Notes under the pieces: generated by a model | The model's input: the letters and a program-made list of their open reading frames with translations, nothing else | The model's database searches: none | Told to the model about the DNA's origin: nothing | NCBI RefSeq assembly: GCF_015704865.1 | Contig: NZ_JADQTO010000040.1 | Location: 1-64,000, forward strand | Reading direction: 5' to 3' | DNA length: 64,000 nt | From: Actinoplanes aureus | GTDB lineage: Bacteria > Actinomycetota > Actinomycetes > Mycobacteriales > Micromonosporaceae | Translations under genes and position numbers: made by a program | Shown here: positions 7,232-16,618 of the stretch, one piece after another | Layout of the letters: the number at the start of each line of letters is the position of its first letter | Position numbering within the stretch: position 1 is the first letter of the stretch

Positions 7232-8197
7232 ATGGCGAGCGTGATGACATCGAAGCCGGCCGTGCTGAGGCGGTTCGTGGCGATGGCAGTCGCGGCCCTC
7301 GCGGTGGTTGTTGCGCCGGCGCCGGCGTCCGCCGGGCGGGCACCGAACCGTCTGATCATCGACACCGATTTCGGCCAGTGGTGGGACGACGTGGCCGCTC
7401 TCGCAGCCGCCCACGCCGCAGCCGACCAGGGCAGGACACGGATTCTCGGCGTCGTGTCCGACGTGAACAACCCGTGGAACGCGCCCGCGCTGGACGCGCT
7501 CAACACCTGGTATGGCCGGCCGGACATCCCGATCGGTGTCACCGCCGGCGCCCCGGCCGTCGATCAGAATTACAGCCGGCTGCTGGCCGAGACCTTCCCA
7601 CATGCCGGCCGGAGCGAGGACTCGGTCGCACTCTACCGGCGGCTCCTGCGGTCGCAGCCGGACCATAGCGTGACGATCCTGTCGATCGGTGCGCTGACCG
7701 GCCTGTCCAGGCTGCTGCGAACCGACCGCGCCCTGGTCGCCCGCAAGGTCGCCCGCACCGTGGTGATGGGCGGTGAGTACCCGCACGCCACCGTGCCGGA
7801 GTGGAACTTCGGGCTCGACCTGGACGCCACCCGGCACGTGGTGGCCGGCTGGCCCACCCCCGTCGTGTTCGACGGCTTCGAGATCGGGCTTCGGGTACGG
7901 GTGGGCAACAACGTCTGCGTCACGCACCCGGCCGGCAGCCCGGTCCGGGCGGCTTTCGATGTCCTGTACGGGTGCGGCAACGCACAGAGCGACGGCACCT
8001 GGGATCCGACCGCGCTGTACTACGCGGTCTACGGCACCGGCGGCGTCTACGAGCTTGCCGGAGCCGGCGGCCACAACGTCGTCACCCCGGACGGCCGCAA
8101 CATCTGGACCGAAGGCGGGCACCGCCAGCGGTACCTCGTCCTCACCGATCCCGCCCGGCTCGCCGGCCGGCTCGACGCCCTGATCGACACCACCTGA
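7232..8197 (+). CDS. secreted inosine-uridine-preferring nucleoside hydrolase
   Basis: About 321 residues with an N-terminal signal peptide (VLRRFVAMAVAALAVVVAPAPASA). The mature protein starts NRLIIDTDFGQWWDDVAAL, the Asp-rich calcium-binding signature of ribonucleoside hydrolases (DTDxGxxxDD). VVMGGEYPHATVPEWNFGLDLDATRHVVAG and EGGHRQRYLV supply the other conserved elements. It should cleave the N-glycosidic bond of nucleosides outside the membrane or at the wall, releasing ribose and base. Starts at 7184, 7220, 7232 and 7244 are in frame; 7232 or 7244 gives the neatest signal peptide. Confidence 0.85.
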   Translation: MASVMTSKPAVLRRFVAMAVAALAVVVAPAPASAGRAPNRLIIDTDFGQWWDDVAALAAAHAAADQGRTRILGVVSDVNNPWNAPALDALNTWYGRPDIPIGVTAGAPAVDQNYSRLLAETFPHAGRSEDSVALYRRLLRSQPDHSVTILSIGALTGLSRLLRTDRALVARKVARTVVMGGEYPHATVPEWNFGLDLDATRHVVAGWPTPVVFDGFEIGLRVRVGNNVCVTHPAGSPVRAAFDVLYGCGNAQSDGTWDPTALYYAVYGTGGVYELAGAGGHNVVTPDGRNIWTEGGHRQRYLVLTDPARLAGRLDALIDTT

Positions 8198-8220
8198 CCC
8201 GGCCGGCGAACCAGCCCGGC

Positions 8221-8451
8221 CTACCGCAACGAGGTGCGTGAACTCCGGACCGCCGGCCGGCCCTTCGCGAACCACATGATGATGCCGATGCCCGGGGCAA
8301 GAGTGACGAGCAAGATCCAGCGGGTACGCGATCGCTTGTCCAGCGGTGCGCGCACGATGCTAACGATCGTGGCGCTGAACAGGGCCACGTAGGCGGCCAG
8401 CAGAATCGTCCAGAAGGCGATGCCGGCGAGCGTCGTGCCGAGGTCGGACAT
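8221..8451 (-). CDS. PLDc_N-domain small membrane protein
   Basis: A 76-residue protein with two hydrophobic helices (AFWTILLAAYVALFSATIVSIV and RWILLVTLAPGIGIIMWFA) separated by a basic loop. This is the layout of the phospholipase D-nuclease N-terminal (PLDc_N) family, named after the membrane segment preceding cardiolipin synthases. Its role is not established. It lies 31 bp after the ABC permease gene on the same strand and is probably the last gene of that operon. Confidence 0.8.
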   Translation of the reverse strand: MSDLGTTLAGIAFWTILLAAYVALFSATIVSIVRAPLDKRSRTRWILLVTLAPGIGIIMWFAKGRPAVRSSRTSLR

Positions 8452-8482
8452 CTGATTCTCCTTGATGGTGGTCGGTGATGAC

Positions 8483-9259
8483 TCAGGCGTCGCGGCGGCT
8501 GAAGCTGACCGCGCCGGCGGTGAGGGCGATCAGCACGTACGCGGCTGTCACCGCCGCCGCGCCGCCTTGCGAGAGCAGGTAGGGGTGGTCGCTGCCGGCC
8601 AGTTGCGGTGTGAGGTTGGGCAGCAGGATCGAGGCGAGCCGCAGCTGCCAGACCGTCGGCAGGAAGTGGGCGAAGATCGGCGCCACCAGTACGAGCGCGC
8701 CCAGCGTCGTCAGCGCTGCCGCGGTGGACCGGACGATCGCGCCCAGACCCATCGCCACCAGGCAGGTGACCAGCACGATCAGCGCGGCGCAGAGGATCGT
8801 CGGGATGGCGCCGGTCCACTGCGGCCACGGGTTGATCGGCTTCGGCCGGTCGCCGAGCACCAGGCGGGCGTCAGCGAAGGCGAGCAGCGCGAACAAGGCG
8901 CCGCAGCCGAGGCCGACCAGTCCGGCCACCGTCGCCTTGGCACCCAGCAGCAGGCGCCGCTGCGGTACGGCCAGCAGGGCGGGTCCGATCGAACGGGTGG
9001 TGTACTCGCTGGTGATGAGCATCGCGCCGATCGCTCCGATGAAGAACATCACGAACGGCATGGTCACCACGGTCGGGTCGGCCGTCTCGAAGTTCGCCCG
9101 GTCGGCCGGGGTGGCCGCATCGTACGACTGGACCAGGGAGAACAGGATCAGCGCGCCCAGTGCGGTCGTGGCCACACCACCGGCCAGGAACGCCCACGTC
9201 GACCGGAGGGTGCGTACCTTCATCCACTCGGCGGCCACAGCGTCACGGAACACATTCAT
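8483..9259 (-). CDS. ABC-2 type transporter permease
   Basis: A 258-residue integral membrane protein with six hydrophobic segments. It starts MNVFRDAVAAEWMKVRTLRSTW, the usual opening of actinobacterial ABC-2 permeases. EYTTRSIGPALLAVPQRRLLLGAKATVAGL is the conserved cytoplasmic loop that couples to the ATPase. It overlaps the ATPase gene by 4 bases. With that gene it forms an exporter of unknown substrate, probably controlled by the divergent two-component system. Confidence 0.85.
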   Translation of the reverse strand: MNVFRDAVAAEWMKVRTLRSTWAFLAGGVATTALGALILFSLVQSYDAATPADRANFETADPTVVTMPFVMFFIGAIGAMLITSEYTTRSIGPALLAVPQRRLLLGAKATVAGLVGLGCGALFALLAFADARLVLGDRPKPINPWPQWTGAIPTILCAALIVLVTCLVAMGLGAIVRSTAAALTTLGALVLVAPIFAHFLPTVWQLRLASILLPNLTPQLAGSDHPYLLSQGGAAAVTAAYVLIALTAGAVSFSRRDA

Positions 9260-10182
9260 CGGCGGTCTCCTTCAGCAACAGCCCGGTACTCCGCGGCCTC
9301 GTTCGTCATCTCCAGGTAGACGTCCTCGAGCGTGGCGCTGCGCGGCGTCAGCCCGTGTACCGGGATCGACGCGGCCGCGGCGGCGTCGCCGATGGCCGGC
9401 GCGTCCACACCGACCGTGACCAGGTCGCCGTCGCCGGTCCGGGTCACCGTGGCACCGAGGCGGGTGAGCACGCCGGTCAGCTCGGCGGTGCGGGGAGTGC
9501 GTACGAGAACGTCACGCTCGAACCGGTCACGCATCTCCGCCACCGAGGTGTCCTCGATCAGCCGGCCCTTGCCGATGATCAGAACCCGGTCGACGGTGAC
9601 CGCCATCTCGCTCATCAGATGGCTGGAGAGCAGTACCGTACGGCCCTCGGCGGCCAGCGAGCGCAGCGTCGAGCGGATCCACCGGATACCGGCCGCGTCC
9701 AGGCCGTTGACCGGCTCGTCCAGCAGAACCACCGCCGGATCGCCGAGCAGGGCGCCGGCGATGCCCAGCCGCTGCCGCATGCCGAGGGAGAACCCGCCGA
9801 CCCGCTTGTGCGCCACAGCGGCCAGGCCGACCTGGTCCAGCACCGCGTTCACCCGTGCCTTGCCGATGCCGTTGCTGCGGGCCAGGCAGGCGAGATGGGT
9901 GAAGGCGCTGCGGCCGGGGTGGGCGGCGTCGGCGTCCAGGACCGCGCCCACCTCGTGCAGCGGGTGACGAATCTCGTCGTACCGGCGTCCGCCGATCAGG
10001 GCTACGCCTGCGGTCGGGCGGTGCAGGCCGAGCATCATCCGCATCGTGGTGGACTTGCCCGCCCCGTTGGGCCCGAGGAAGCCGGTCACCACACCCGGGC
10101 GGACCTCGAACGACAACCGGTCCACGGCCGTGGTGTCGCCGTACCGTTTGGTCAGCTCTTTCAGCTCGATCATGGATCCCAT
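9256..10182 (-). CDS. ABC transporter ATP-binding protein (DrrA/CcmA type)
   Basis: A 300-308-residue ATPase. Walker A GPNGAGKST, signature LGMRQRLGIAGALL and Walker B VVLLDEPVNGLD are all present, with a C-terminal extension (about 220-305) typical of drug and lantibiotic exporter ATPases. The start is either ATG 10182 or ATG 10173 (MIELKELTKRYGD). The second fits family alignments better, but neither has a strong ribosome-binding site. First gene of the ATPase-permease-PLDc_N operon, divergent from the histidine kinase at 10285. Confidence 0.9.
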   Translation of the reverse strand: MGSMIELKELTKRYGDTTAVDRLSFEVRPGVVTGFLGPNGAGKSTTMRMMLGLHRPTAGVALIGGRRYDEIRHPLHEVGAVLDADAAHPGRSAFTHLACLARSNGIGKARVNAVLDQVGLAAVAHKRVGGFSLGMRQRLGIAGALLGDPAVVLLDEPVNGLDAAGIRWIRSTLRSLAAEGRTVLLSSHLMSEMAVTVDRVLIIGKGRLIEDTSVAEMRDRFERDVLVRTPRTAELTGVLTRLGATVTRTGDGDLVTVGVDAPAIGDAAAAASIPVHGLTPRSATLEDVYLEMTNEAAEYRAVAEGDRR

Positions 10183-10284
10183 GGTGTCGGCGCGGGCCGG
10201 TCCCGGGCGTCTGCCCGGGGTCGGAAATCAAGGTATGACCTGGGTCAGACGCGCCGTCGCGGCCCGTCCGTATAACTTGGGCGC

Positions 10285-11466
10285 GTGAAACGGGTACGCG
10301 GCACGCTGATCGACGGGGCTGTCGCGGTCCTGCTGACCTACCTGATCACCACCGCGACCCTCGACCCGCCGGGTCCGGCATACGCCGGACCCGCGGCGGC
10401 AGCGTGGCTGGCCGGTGCGGCGGTGGGTCTGCCGCTGGCGGTGCGCCGCCGCTGGCCGCTTCCGGTGCTGGCCTTCGTGATCGCGGCCGCCGCGGCCGCC
10501 ACCGCGGCCGGCGTCGTCGGCTTCGGCGTGATCTTCATGGCCTGGCTCCCGGTCGCACTCGCGCTCTACACCGCGGCCACCGCGGCCGGCCGGATCGCGG
10601 CCGCGTTCGCGCTGGCCGGCGGCCTGGCCGCGCCGGCCGTCACCATTGTCTGGCTCTACCTGCGAACCGGTGTGACCTCCGCCGACGCTCAGGGCAGCGA
10701 GGTGCCGCTGTGGTGGCAGTTCGAACTGAGCCTGGTCGCCGTGATCCTGGCCGCCGCCTGGGCCGTCGGCCGCCTGATCCGGTGGCGGCGCGCGCTGCAG
10801 GCCGAGTCCGCTCGCCGCCTCGCCCGCGACGCGGTCGCCGACGAACGGCTGCGGATCGCCCGTGAGCTGCACGACATCGTCGGGCACAGCCTGAGCCTGA
10901 TCGCGGTGAAGGCCACCGTGGCCAACCACATCGCCGAGGAGAGACCGGCCGAGACCCGGGCGGCCCTGCAGACCATCGAGAAGACCAGCCGGTCGGCACT
11001 CGTCGAGATCCGGCGGCTGCTCGACGTGCTGCGCGAGGACGACGACCCGGCTGCCGAACTGGCTCCCTCACCCGGCGCCGCCGACCTGCCCGATCTCGTC
11101 GAGCGGCTGCGGTCCGCCGGGCTGCGCATCGACCTCGAGCTCAGCGGCACCGAGGAGCTGCCGACGGCGGTCGGCCTCACCGTCTACCGCATCGTCCAGG
11201 AGTCACTCACCAATGTGATCAAGCACGCGGAGGCCGGCCGGTGCCGGGTGACGGTGCGAGCCGGTGACGGCACGGTGCACATCGAGGTGACCGACGACGG
11301 ACGGGGCCGGCAGCCGACCCGGAAGCGTCGCGGGGGACAGGGCCTGATCGGCATGCGTGAGCGTGTGACCATGTACGGCGGCAGGCTGTCCGCGGACACC
11401 CGCCCGGAAGGCGGCTTCCAGGTGGTCGCCGCCATCCCGTACACCGCAGCCGAGGAGACCGTGTGA
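10285..11466 (+). CDS. NarL-family sensor histidine kinase
   Basis: A 393-residue kinase with an N-terminal block of about five membrane helices (roughly 10-180) and no clear extracellular sensor. RIARELHDIVGHSLSLI is the HisKA_3 phospho-acceptor box, and a HATPase domain follows (N-box LTNVIKHAEAG, G-boxes DDGRGR and GQGLIGMRERV). Its stop overlaps the response-regulator start by GTGA. It is divergent from the ABC exporter across about 100 bp, the typical arrangement of a cell-envelope-stress system controlling its exporter. Confidence 0.9.
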   Translation: MKRVRGTLIDGAVAVLLTYLITTATLDPPGPAYAGPAAAAWLAGAAVGLPLAVRRRWPLPVLAFVIAAAAAATAAGVVGFGVIFMAWLPVALALYTAATAAGRIAAAFALAGGLAAPAVTIVWLYLRTGVTSADAQGSEVPLWWQFELSLVAVILAAAWAVGRLIRWRRALQAESARRLARDAVADERLRIARELHDIVGHSLSLIAVKATVANHIAEERPAETRAALQTIEKTSRSALVEIRRLLDVLREDDDPAAELAPSPGAADLPDLVERLRSAGLRIDLELSGTEELPTAVGLTVYRIVQESLTNVIKHAEAGRCRVTVRAGDGTVHIEVTDDGRGRQPTRKRRGGQGLIGMRERVTMYGGRLSADTRPEGGFQVVAAIPYTAAEETV

Positions 11467-12143
11467 CCGACATCAGCGTCCTTCTCGCCGACGACCATCC
11501 GCTGATGCGGGAGAGCTTCCGGGCACTGCTGGACGCCTCGCCCGGCTTCACCGCGATCGGCGAGGCGGGTACCGGCGCCGAGGCTGTCCGGCTGGCCCGG
11601 CAACACCGGCCCGACGTGGTCCTGATGGACGTCCGGATGCCGGAGATGGACGGGATCGAGGCCACCCGGCAGATCTGCGCGGAGACCTCCGCGGTACGGG
11701 TGCTCATCCTGACCACCTTCGACCTCGACGAGTACGTGTACGCCGCACTCCAGGCAGGCGCCAGCGGCTTCCTGGTCAAGGACGCCACGGCGGCCGAGCT
11801 GCTCAACGGCATCCGGCTGGTGGCTTCCGGCGAGGCGCTGCTCGCGCCCCGGGTCACCCGGCGGTTGATCGACGCCTTCACCAAACAGGGCAAACCCCTT
11901 TCCGGTACGCCGCGCGGCCTCGAAACCATCACCGAGCGAGAGCGTGAGGTGCTGACGCTGATCGCCGGAGGGCTCTCCAACACGGAGATCGCACAGCATC
12001 TGCACCTGGGCGTGGGCACCGTGAAGACCCACATCGGACGGCTGCTGCACAAGCTCGCCGCCCGCGACCGCGCACAGCTGGTGATCGCCGCCTACGAGTC
12101 CGGGCTGGTCGCCGCCCAGGGCGCCGGGTGGAACAGCAACTGA
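11463..12143 (+). CDS. NarL/LuxR-type response regulator
   Basis: A 226-residue regulator. The receiver domain has the acidic pair near Asp10/Asp11, phospho-acceptor Asp56 in VVLMDVRMPEMDG, and Lys in GFLVKDA. The C-terminal LuxR helix-turn-helix reads ITEREREVLTLIAGGLSNTEIAQHLHLGVGTVKTHIGRLLHK. It partners with the kinase at 10285 through a GTGA overlap. Likely targets are its own operon and the divergent ABC exporter; no clear operator was picked out. Confidence 0.92.
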   Translation: MTDISVLLADDHPLMRESFRALLDASPGFTAIGEAGTGAEAVRLARQHRPDVVLMDVRMPEMDGIEATRQICAETSAVRVLILTTFDLDEYVYAALQAGASGFLVKDATAAELLNGIRLVASGEALLAPRVTRRLIDAFTKQGKPLSGTPRGLETITEREREVLTLIAGGLSNTEIAQHLHLGVGTVKTHIGRLLHKLAARDRAQLVIAAYESGLVAAQGAGWNSN

Positions 12144-12196
12144 GTCCGCGTCACCCTCGGCCGGCAGCCGTTCCCACCAGCGCCTAGCATCGCTAC

Positions 12197-13420
12197 ATGT
12201 CGATTCTCCGCTCGGCCATCGAGCGGCTCGCCGCGATCCCGCGGCTGCCCACCTCCGCCGGCGAGCAACGAGCCGCGGAAATCATCGGCGCGGAGCTCAG
12301 CACGTGCTGCTCCTCGGTGGAGATCGAGCCCGAGCCGGCGTACAGCTCGTACGCGGTCCCGATCGGTCTGCTCTGCGGGGTGGCGCTGGTCTCGGCGTGG
12401 GCGGGCGCTCGCGGCCACCGGGTCGTCGCCACGGTCGGCGGCGCGCTCGCGGCCGCCGGCATCGTGGACGACGTGAGCGGGCGCCGGATGGCGTTCCGCC
12501 GGTGCTTCCTGCGACCGGGGACGACCCAGAACGTGGTGGCGGTGACCGGCGACGACCGCGCCGAGGCGACGCTGGTGGTGCTGGCCCATCATGATGCCGC
12601 CCCGTCCGGCGCGGTCTTCGACCAGCGGGTGCAGGAATGGGTGTCGCGCCACCTGCCGTGGCTCATCGCACGAGCCAAGAGCAATCCGCCGCTGTGGTGG
12701 CCGGTCGTCGCGGGTCCCGCTCTCATCTCGCTGGGTAGCGCCACCGGGCGTACCCGATGGTGGCGTATCGGATCGGTGCTGACCGCGTGCTCGCTCGCCG
12801 CGATGCTCGACATCGCCCGCCGCCCGGCCGTGCCGGGCGCGAACGACAACCTCAGCGGCGTGGCTGCCGTGCTGGCCCTCGCCCGTGCCCTGCACGCCGA
12901 GCCGCTGCGCGGGCTGCGGGTGGTGCTGGTGTCGGCGGGCGCGGAGGAGGCGTTGCAGGAGGGCATCCGGGGGTTCGCCCGGCGGCACTTCCCCGGGCTG
13001 GCCCGCGACCGCACCTGTTTCCTCAACCTGGACACGGTCGGTTCCGGCCGGCTCGTCATGCTCGAGGGCGAGGGGCCGATCCGGATGCACGACTACGACG
13101 CCGCCTTCCGAGACCTGGTGGCCGACTGCGCCGCGAGCGAGGGGATCGAGCTGGTGCGCGGCCTGCGCTCGCGCAACAGCACGGATGGTGCCGTCCCGCA
13201 TCGCCACGGGTATCGCACCGCCACGCTGGTCTCGGTCGACGACCGCAAGCTCATCCCGCACTACCACCTCGACACCGACCTGCCGGAACATGTCGATCTC
13301 GGTTCGGTCGAGCAGGCGGCCCGCCTCGCCGGCGCGGTGGCCCGCGAACTGGCCGCCCGCGCCCAGCGCTTCGGTGCGGGCTTCGGCCTCCCCGGGCGGC
13401 CCGTACGACAGGTGACGTAG
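12197..13420 (+). CDS. M28-family metallopeptidase (membrane-associated)
   Basis: A 407-residue protein with an aminopeptidase core containing two hydrophobic hairpins (about 50-100 and 175-210). Zinc-ligand motifs in order are VVLAHHDAAPSG, GANDNLSGVAAVLALARAL, SAGAEEALQEG and a late histidine in LIPHYHLDTD, which fits the M28 pattern. The dizinc site therefore looks complete. Substrate unknown. The gene follows the response regulator by about 50 bp on the same strand but need not be in the same operon. Confidence 0.8.
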   Translation: MSILRSAIERLAAIPRLPTSAGEQRAAEIIGAELSTCCSSVEIEPEPAYSSYAVPIGLLCGVALVSAWAGARGHRVVATVGGALAAAGIVDDVSGRRMAFRRCFLRPGTTQNVVAVTGDDRAEATLVVLAHHDAAPSGAVFDQRVQEWVSRHLPWLIARAKSNPPLWWPVVAGPALISLGSATGRTRWWRIGSVLTACSLAAMLDIARRPAVPGANDNLSGVAAVLALARALHAEPLRGLRVVLVSAGAEEALQEGIRGFARRHFPGLARDRTCFLNLDTVGSGRLVMLEGEGPIRMHDYDAAFRDLVADCAASEGIELVRGLRSRNSTDGAVPHRHGYRTATLVSVDDRKLIPHYHLDTDLPEHVDLGSVEQAARLAGAVARELAARAQRFGAGFGLPGRPVRQVT

Positions 13421-13511
13421 CGGCTGTTGCGTCACCCGGGCGACGCGCCGGGGCCGCGCATCGGCGACCGTGAATCACCACCGGAGCAGCCGATCCCGAA
13501 GCGGGGCAGCC

Positions 13512-14648
13512 ATGGAAGTGATCATCGTCGGCGCGGGGATCGGGGGGCTGGCCCTCGCCGCCGGCCTGTCCGCGGACGGGCACGACGTCCGGGTCCTGGA
13601 GCGGGCGCCGAGCCTGCGTACCGACGGAGCCGCGGTCACCGTCTACAGCAACGGCGCCGCTGCGGCGGCCGGCCTCGGCGTGCCGCTCGACGGGCTGGGC
13701 CGGGTCATCGAGACGCTCGACTTCTGTTCCCCGCACGGGCGCCGGTTCGCCCGGGCGGACCTGCGGGTCCTGCGCCGGCGTACCGGCTTCGGCGTGGCCA
13801 CCGTACCGCGCGCCGACCTGCTTCGCCGGCTCGCCGCGGGACTGCGGCCGGGCGTCGTGAGACCCGGCCGCGAGGTGGTCGGCGTGACAGCCGGGCCGGA
13901 CCGGGTCGCGGTCACCGATGCCCGCGGCGACCGGCACACCGCCGATGTGGTGGTGGGCGCCGACGGGTATCGCTCGGCGGTGCGCGGTGCGGTGCTGGGC
14001 GATGCCGGCGCGGCCCGCAACGGGTGGGTGAGCTGGCAGGGGCTCACCGCCGTACCGCTGGAGCTCACGAGTGGGTCGCGTGCGATGTGCGTGGTCGGCC
14101 AGGCCGGGCTGTGCGGGCTGATGCCGGCCGGCGCCGGACTGCTGCAGTGGTGGTTCGACGTGCCGCCGCCCGGACCGGGCACCGGCCCGGTCGACGAGTG
14201 GCTGCGGGAGCGGTTCGCCGGGTACGCCGAACCGGTCGGCACGCTGCTGACCTCGGTGAGCGCTGCCGACATCGGACGGTGTCCGCACGTGGTGCACCGC
14301 GTCCCGGCGCGCTGGGGTACCGGAGCGGTCACCCTGCTCGGCGACGCGGCGCACGCCTTCCCGCCGTCGCAGGCGCAGGGCGCCAACCAGGCACTGGAGG
14401 ACGCCTGGACGTTGCGGCGGGTCCTGCGCACCCCGGGCGATCCGGTGCCGGCGCTGCGCCGGTACGAGCGCGCCCGTACCCGCCGGGTGCGGCCCATCGC
14501 CCGGCTCGCGGCCCGCGAGGTCACCAACCGCCCGCCGTCCGCGGTGGGCCGGCTCGCCGGCCGTGTGCTGTCACCGGGCATGGTCGCCCGCCTGCAACTG
14601 GCGATGATCCGCCGGTGCAGCAGCGTGCTGAACGAGAAGCCGCTGTGA
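13512..14648 (+). CDS. FAD-dependent monooxygenase (PHBH/UbiH-like)
   Basis: From ATG 13512 the 378-residue protein begins MEVIIVGAGIGGLALAAGL, the FAD-binding Rossmann motif at the extreme N-terminus. This supports that start over the upstream in-frame ATG at 13470. DVVVGADGYRSAVR and GDAAHAFPPSQAQGANQALEDA are the second and third FAD motifs of class A flavoprotein hydroxylases. Cytoplasmic; NAD(P)H-dependent hydroxylation of an aromatic or polyketide substrate is expected, but the substrate is unknown. The esterase begins 42 bases downstream, so a two-gene unit is possible. Confidence 0.85.
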   Translation: MEVIIVGAGIGGLALAAGLSADGHDVRVLERAPSLRTDGAAVTVYSNGAAAAAGLGVPLDGLGRVIETLDFCSPHGRRFARADLRVLRRRTGFGVATVPRADLLRRLAAGLRPGVVRPGREVVGVTAGPDRVAVTDARGDRHTADVVVGADGYRSAVRGAVLGDAGAARNGWVSWQGLTAVPLELTSGSRAMCVVGQAGLCGLMPAGAGLLQWWFDVPPPGPGTGPVDEWLRERFAGYAEPVGTLLTSVSAADIGRCPHVVHRVPARWGTGAVTLLGDAAHAFPPSQAQGANQALEDAWTLRRVLRTPGDPVPALRRYERARTRRVRPIARLAAREVTNRPPSAVGRLAGRVLSPGMVARLQLAMIRRCSSVLNEKPL

Positions 14649-14690
14649 CGGCGCCACCGAAGACTGTTTCGCAGGAAAGGACGCTACACC

Positions 14691-16238
14691 ATGAAACTCT
14701 GGATCAGCGGCCTGCTGGCCGCCGTTCTCGCCGCCACGCCGGTCGCCGCATCCGGCGCCCGCGGCGACCACGCCGTCGTCCGGACCGCCGCCGGTGCGGT
14801 GCGCGGCCTCGTCACGGCGGACCATCGCATCTTCCACGGGATTCCGTACGCCGCCGCGCCGGTCGGTGCGCTGCGTCTGCGGGCGCCGCGGCCGCATCCG
14901 CCGTGGTCCGGAGTCCGGGATGCGGTGAAGCCGGCGCCGATCTGCCCGCAGACGTACGCGTACCCGCCCGGCGCCCCGGTGCGGTACGACGGTTCCGAGG
15001 ACTGCCTGTACCTCAACGTGCACGTGCCCCGTGGTGCCGGCCGCCCGTTGCCGGTCATGGTGTTCCTGCACGGCGGCAACTCCGGCGCGGGCAGCCACTA
15101 CGACCCCCGGCCGGTCACGCGGGCCGGGAACGTGATCGTCGTGACGGTCAACTACCGCCTGGGCGCCCTCGGGTTCCTGCTGCACGAGGCTCTGCCCGAC
15201 CCGTACGCCGGAAATCTAGCCCTCGCCGATCAGCAGGCCGCGCTTCGCTGGGTGCGCGCCGAGATCGCGGCCTTCGGCGGCGACGCCGGCAACGTGACCC
15301 TGTGGGGCGAGTCGTTCGGCGGCTTCGGAGTCTGCGCCAACCTCGCCTCACCGTCGGCGCGCGGGCTGTTCGACAAGGGCGTCGTGCAGAGCGCCTCCTG
15401 CGGCAACCACGTGGTCACCCGCGCGGAGGCCGTCCGGCGTGGACACCGCGCGGTGGCGGCGCTCGGCTGCGACCGGGCGCCCGACATCGCCGCGTGCCTG
15501 CGTGCCGTGCCGGCCGAGCGGATCGCCGCCCTGCCCAACACCACCACCCACCAGCGCGACATCGCCGCGGCGATGCCCTGGTTCTACACCGCGGGTACTC
15601 CGGCGCTGCCCCGGCAGCCGCTGCACGCCGCCCGGACCGGCCTGACCCACCGGGTACCGCTGATCCACGGTGGTACTCGCGACGAGATGCGCGGGGTCCT
15701 GGCCCGGCTGCTGAACCTGGAACAGAACACGCTGACCGCCGACCGGTACCGGAGCATCGTCCACGAACTGTACGGCCGGGACGCCGCCACGGTGCTGAAC
15801 CGGTATCCGGCGGCCCGGTACGCGACGCCGAGTCTCGCGCTGGCGACGCTGCAGACCGATGAGGGCCGGACGATGGGCACCTGTAGCCAGTGGCCGTTCA
15901 ACACCGCCCACCGCGAGCCGGTGTACGCCTACGAGTTCGCCGAGGACTCCGGCGACACCCTGGGCGACCTGCCGCTCGGCGCCTCACACGGGGACGACGT
16001 CCGGTACTTCTTCGACTCGTACCTGCCCGGCGTGCCGGCGGAGGACCTTGACCCGGGGCTCACGGCCGAGCTGATCGGCCGGTGGACGGCCTTCGCGCAC
16101 ACCGGGCGGCCCGGTCCCGGCTGGGCACCGGACCAGCCGGGCACGGCGTTGTCTCTGTCCAGTGCCGAGGTCCGGCCGGTAGATGTGTACCGGGAGCATC
16201 AGTGCCGGTTCTGGCGTGGCCTGCCCGTAGCAACCTGA
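14691..16238 (+). CDS. secreted type-B carboxylesterase
   Basis: A 515-residue alpha/beta hydrolase with a short signal peptide (MKLWISGLLAAVLAATPVAASGA). PVMVFLHGGNSGAGS contains the oxyanion HGG. GESFGGFGVCAN carries the nucleophilic serine (the family norm is GESAGG). EDCLYLNVHVP is the type-B signature, and a late His in LPLGASHGDDVRYFF completes the triad. It should hydrolyse carboxylic esters outside the cell. Cysteines in the mature protein suggest disulfides. A strong terminator follows at 16288. Confidence 0.88.
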   Translation: MKLWISGLLAAVLAATPVAASGARGDHAVVRTAAGAVRGLVTADHRIFHGIPYAAAPVGALRLRAPRPHPPWSGVRDAVKPAPICPQTYAYPPGAPVRYDGSEDCLYLNVHVPRGAGRPLPVMVFLHGGNSGAGSHYDPRPVTRAGNVIVVTVNYRLGALGFLLHEALPDPYAGNLALADQQAALRWVRAEIAAFGGDAGNVTLWGESFGGFGVCANLASPSARGLFDKGVVQSASCGNHVVTRAEAVRRGHRAVAALGCDRAPDIAACLRAVPAERIAALPNTTTHQRDIAAAMPWFYTAGTPALPRQPLHAARTGLTHRVPLIHGGTRDEMRGVLARLLNLEQNTLTADRYRSIVHELYGRDAATVLNRYPAARYATPSLALATLQTDEGRTMGTCSQWPFNTAHREPVYAYEFAEDSGDTLGDLPLGASHGDDVRYFFDSYLPGVPAEDLDPGLTAELIGRWTAFAHTGRPGPGWAPDQPGTALSLSSAEVRPVDVYREHQCRFWRGLPVAT

Positions 16239-16287
16239 ACTACTACATGCCGATCTGCCACGGGCACCGGTGCGGAGCATGAATCCA

Positions 16288-16314
16288 GCGGGAGCGCCAC
16301 CGGGGCGCTCCCGC
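16288..16314. terminator. bidirectional intrinsic hairpin
   Basis: GCGGGAGCGCC (16288-16298) pairs perfectly with GGCGCTCCCGC (16304-16314) over a 5-base loop. It lies between the convergent stops of the esterase and the small peptide gene and could serve both. There is no T-tract, as is usual at this GC content. Confidence 0.75.
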
Positions 16315-16322
16315 AGGGCCAC

Positions 16323-16433
16323 TCAGTTGGACCAGGTGTATCCGGCCATGGCCGCGCCCGGACTGGCGAGGAGGGCCGCGATGGTGGCGAGTAGGAAGGT
16401 CGTAATGGTCAGGACCACGGTTCGCAGACGCAC
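16323..16433 (-). CDS. 36-aa secreted micropeptide
   Basis: A short reading frame from GTG 16433 encoding a near-ideal signal peptide (MRLRTVVLTITTFLLA, then TIAALLASPGAAMA) and ending GYTWSN. A perfect AAGGAG ribosome-binding site lies 5 bases before the start, and a hairpin terminator lies just after the stop. If cleaved after AMA, only a six-residue peptide (GYTWSN) would be released. Alternatively the hydrophobic segment stays in the membrane. No family recognised. The combination of ribosome-binding site, signal sequence and terminator makes translation likely despite the size. Confidence 0.65.
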   Translation of the reverse strand: MRLRTVVLTITTFLLATIAALLASPGAAMAGYTWSN

Positions 16434-16618
16434 ACTGACTCCTTACGCTGATGTGATCGTGCCGGTAAGGGCTGAGGTTACCGAACCGTCGTGGACGCAC
16501 GTACCCCTTGCCGATGCCCGCGACCGCAATGCCGGCCGGTTCCTGGATCCACTCGTCCTGCCTGGCTTAACCGGCGTCGGTAGGGGGATACGAGTTATCT
16601 CGGCGTGAGGAGCAGCTG

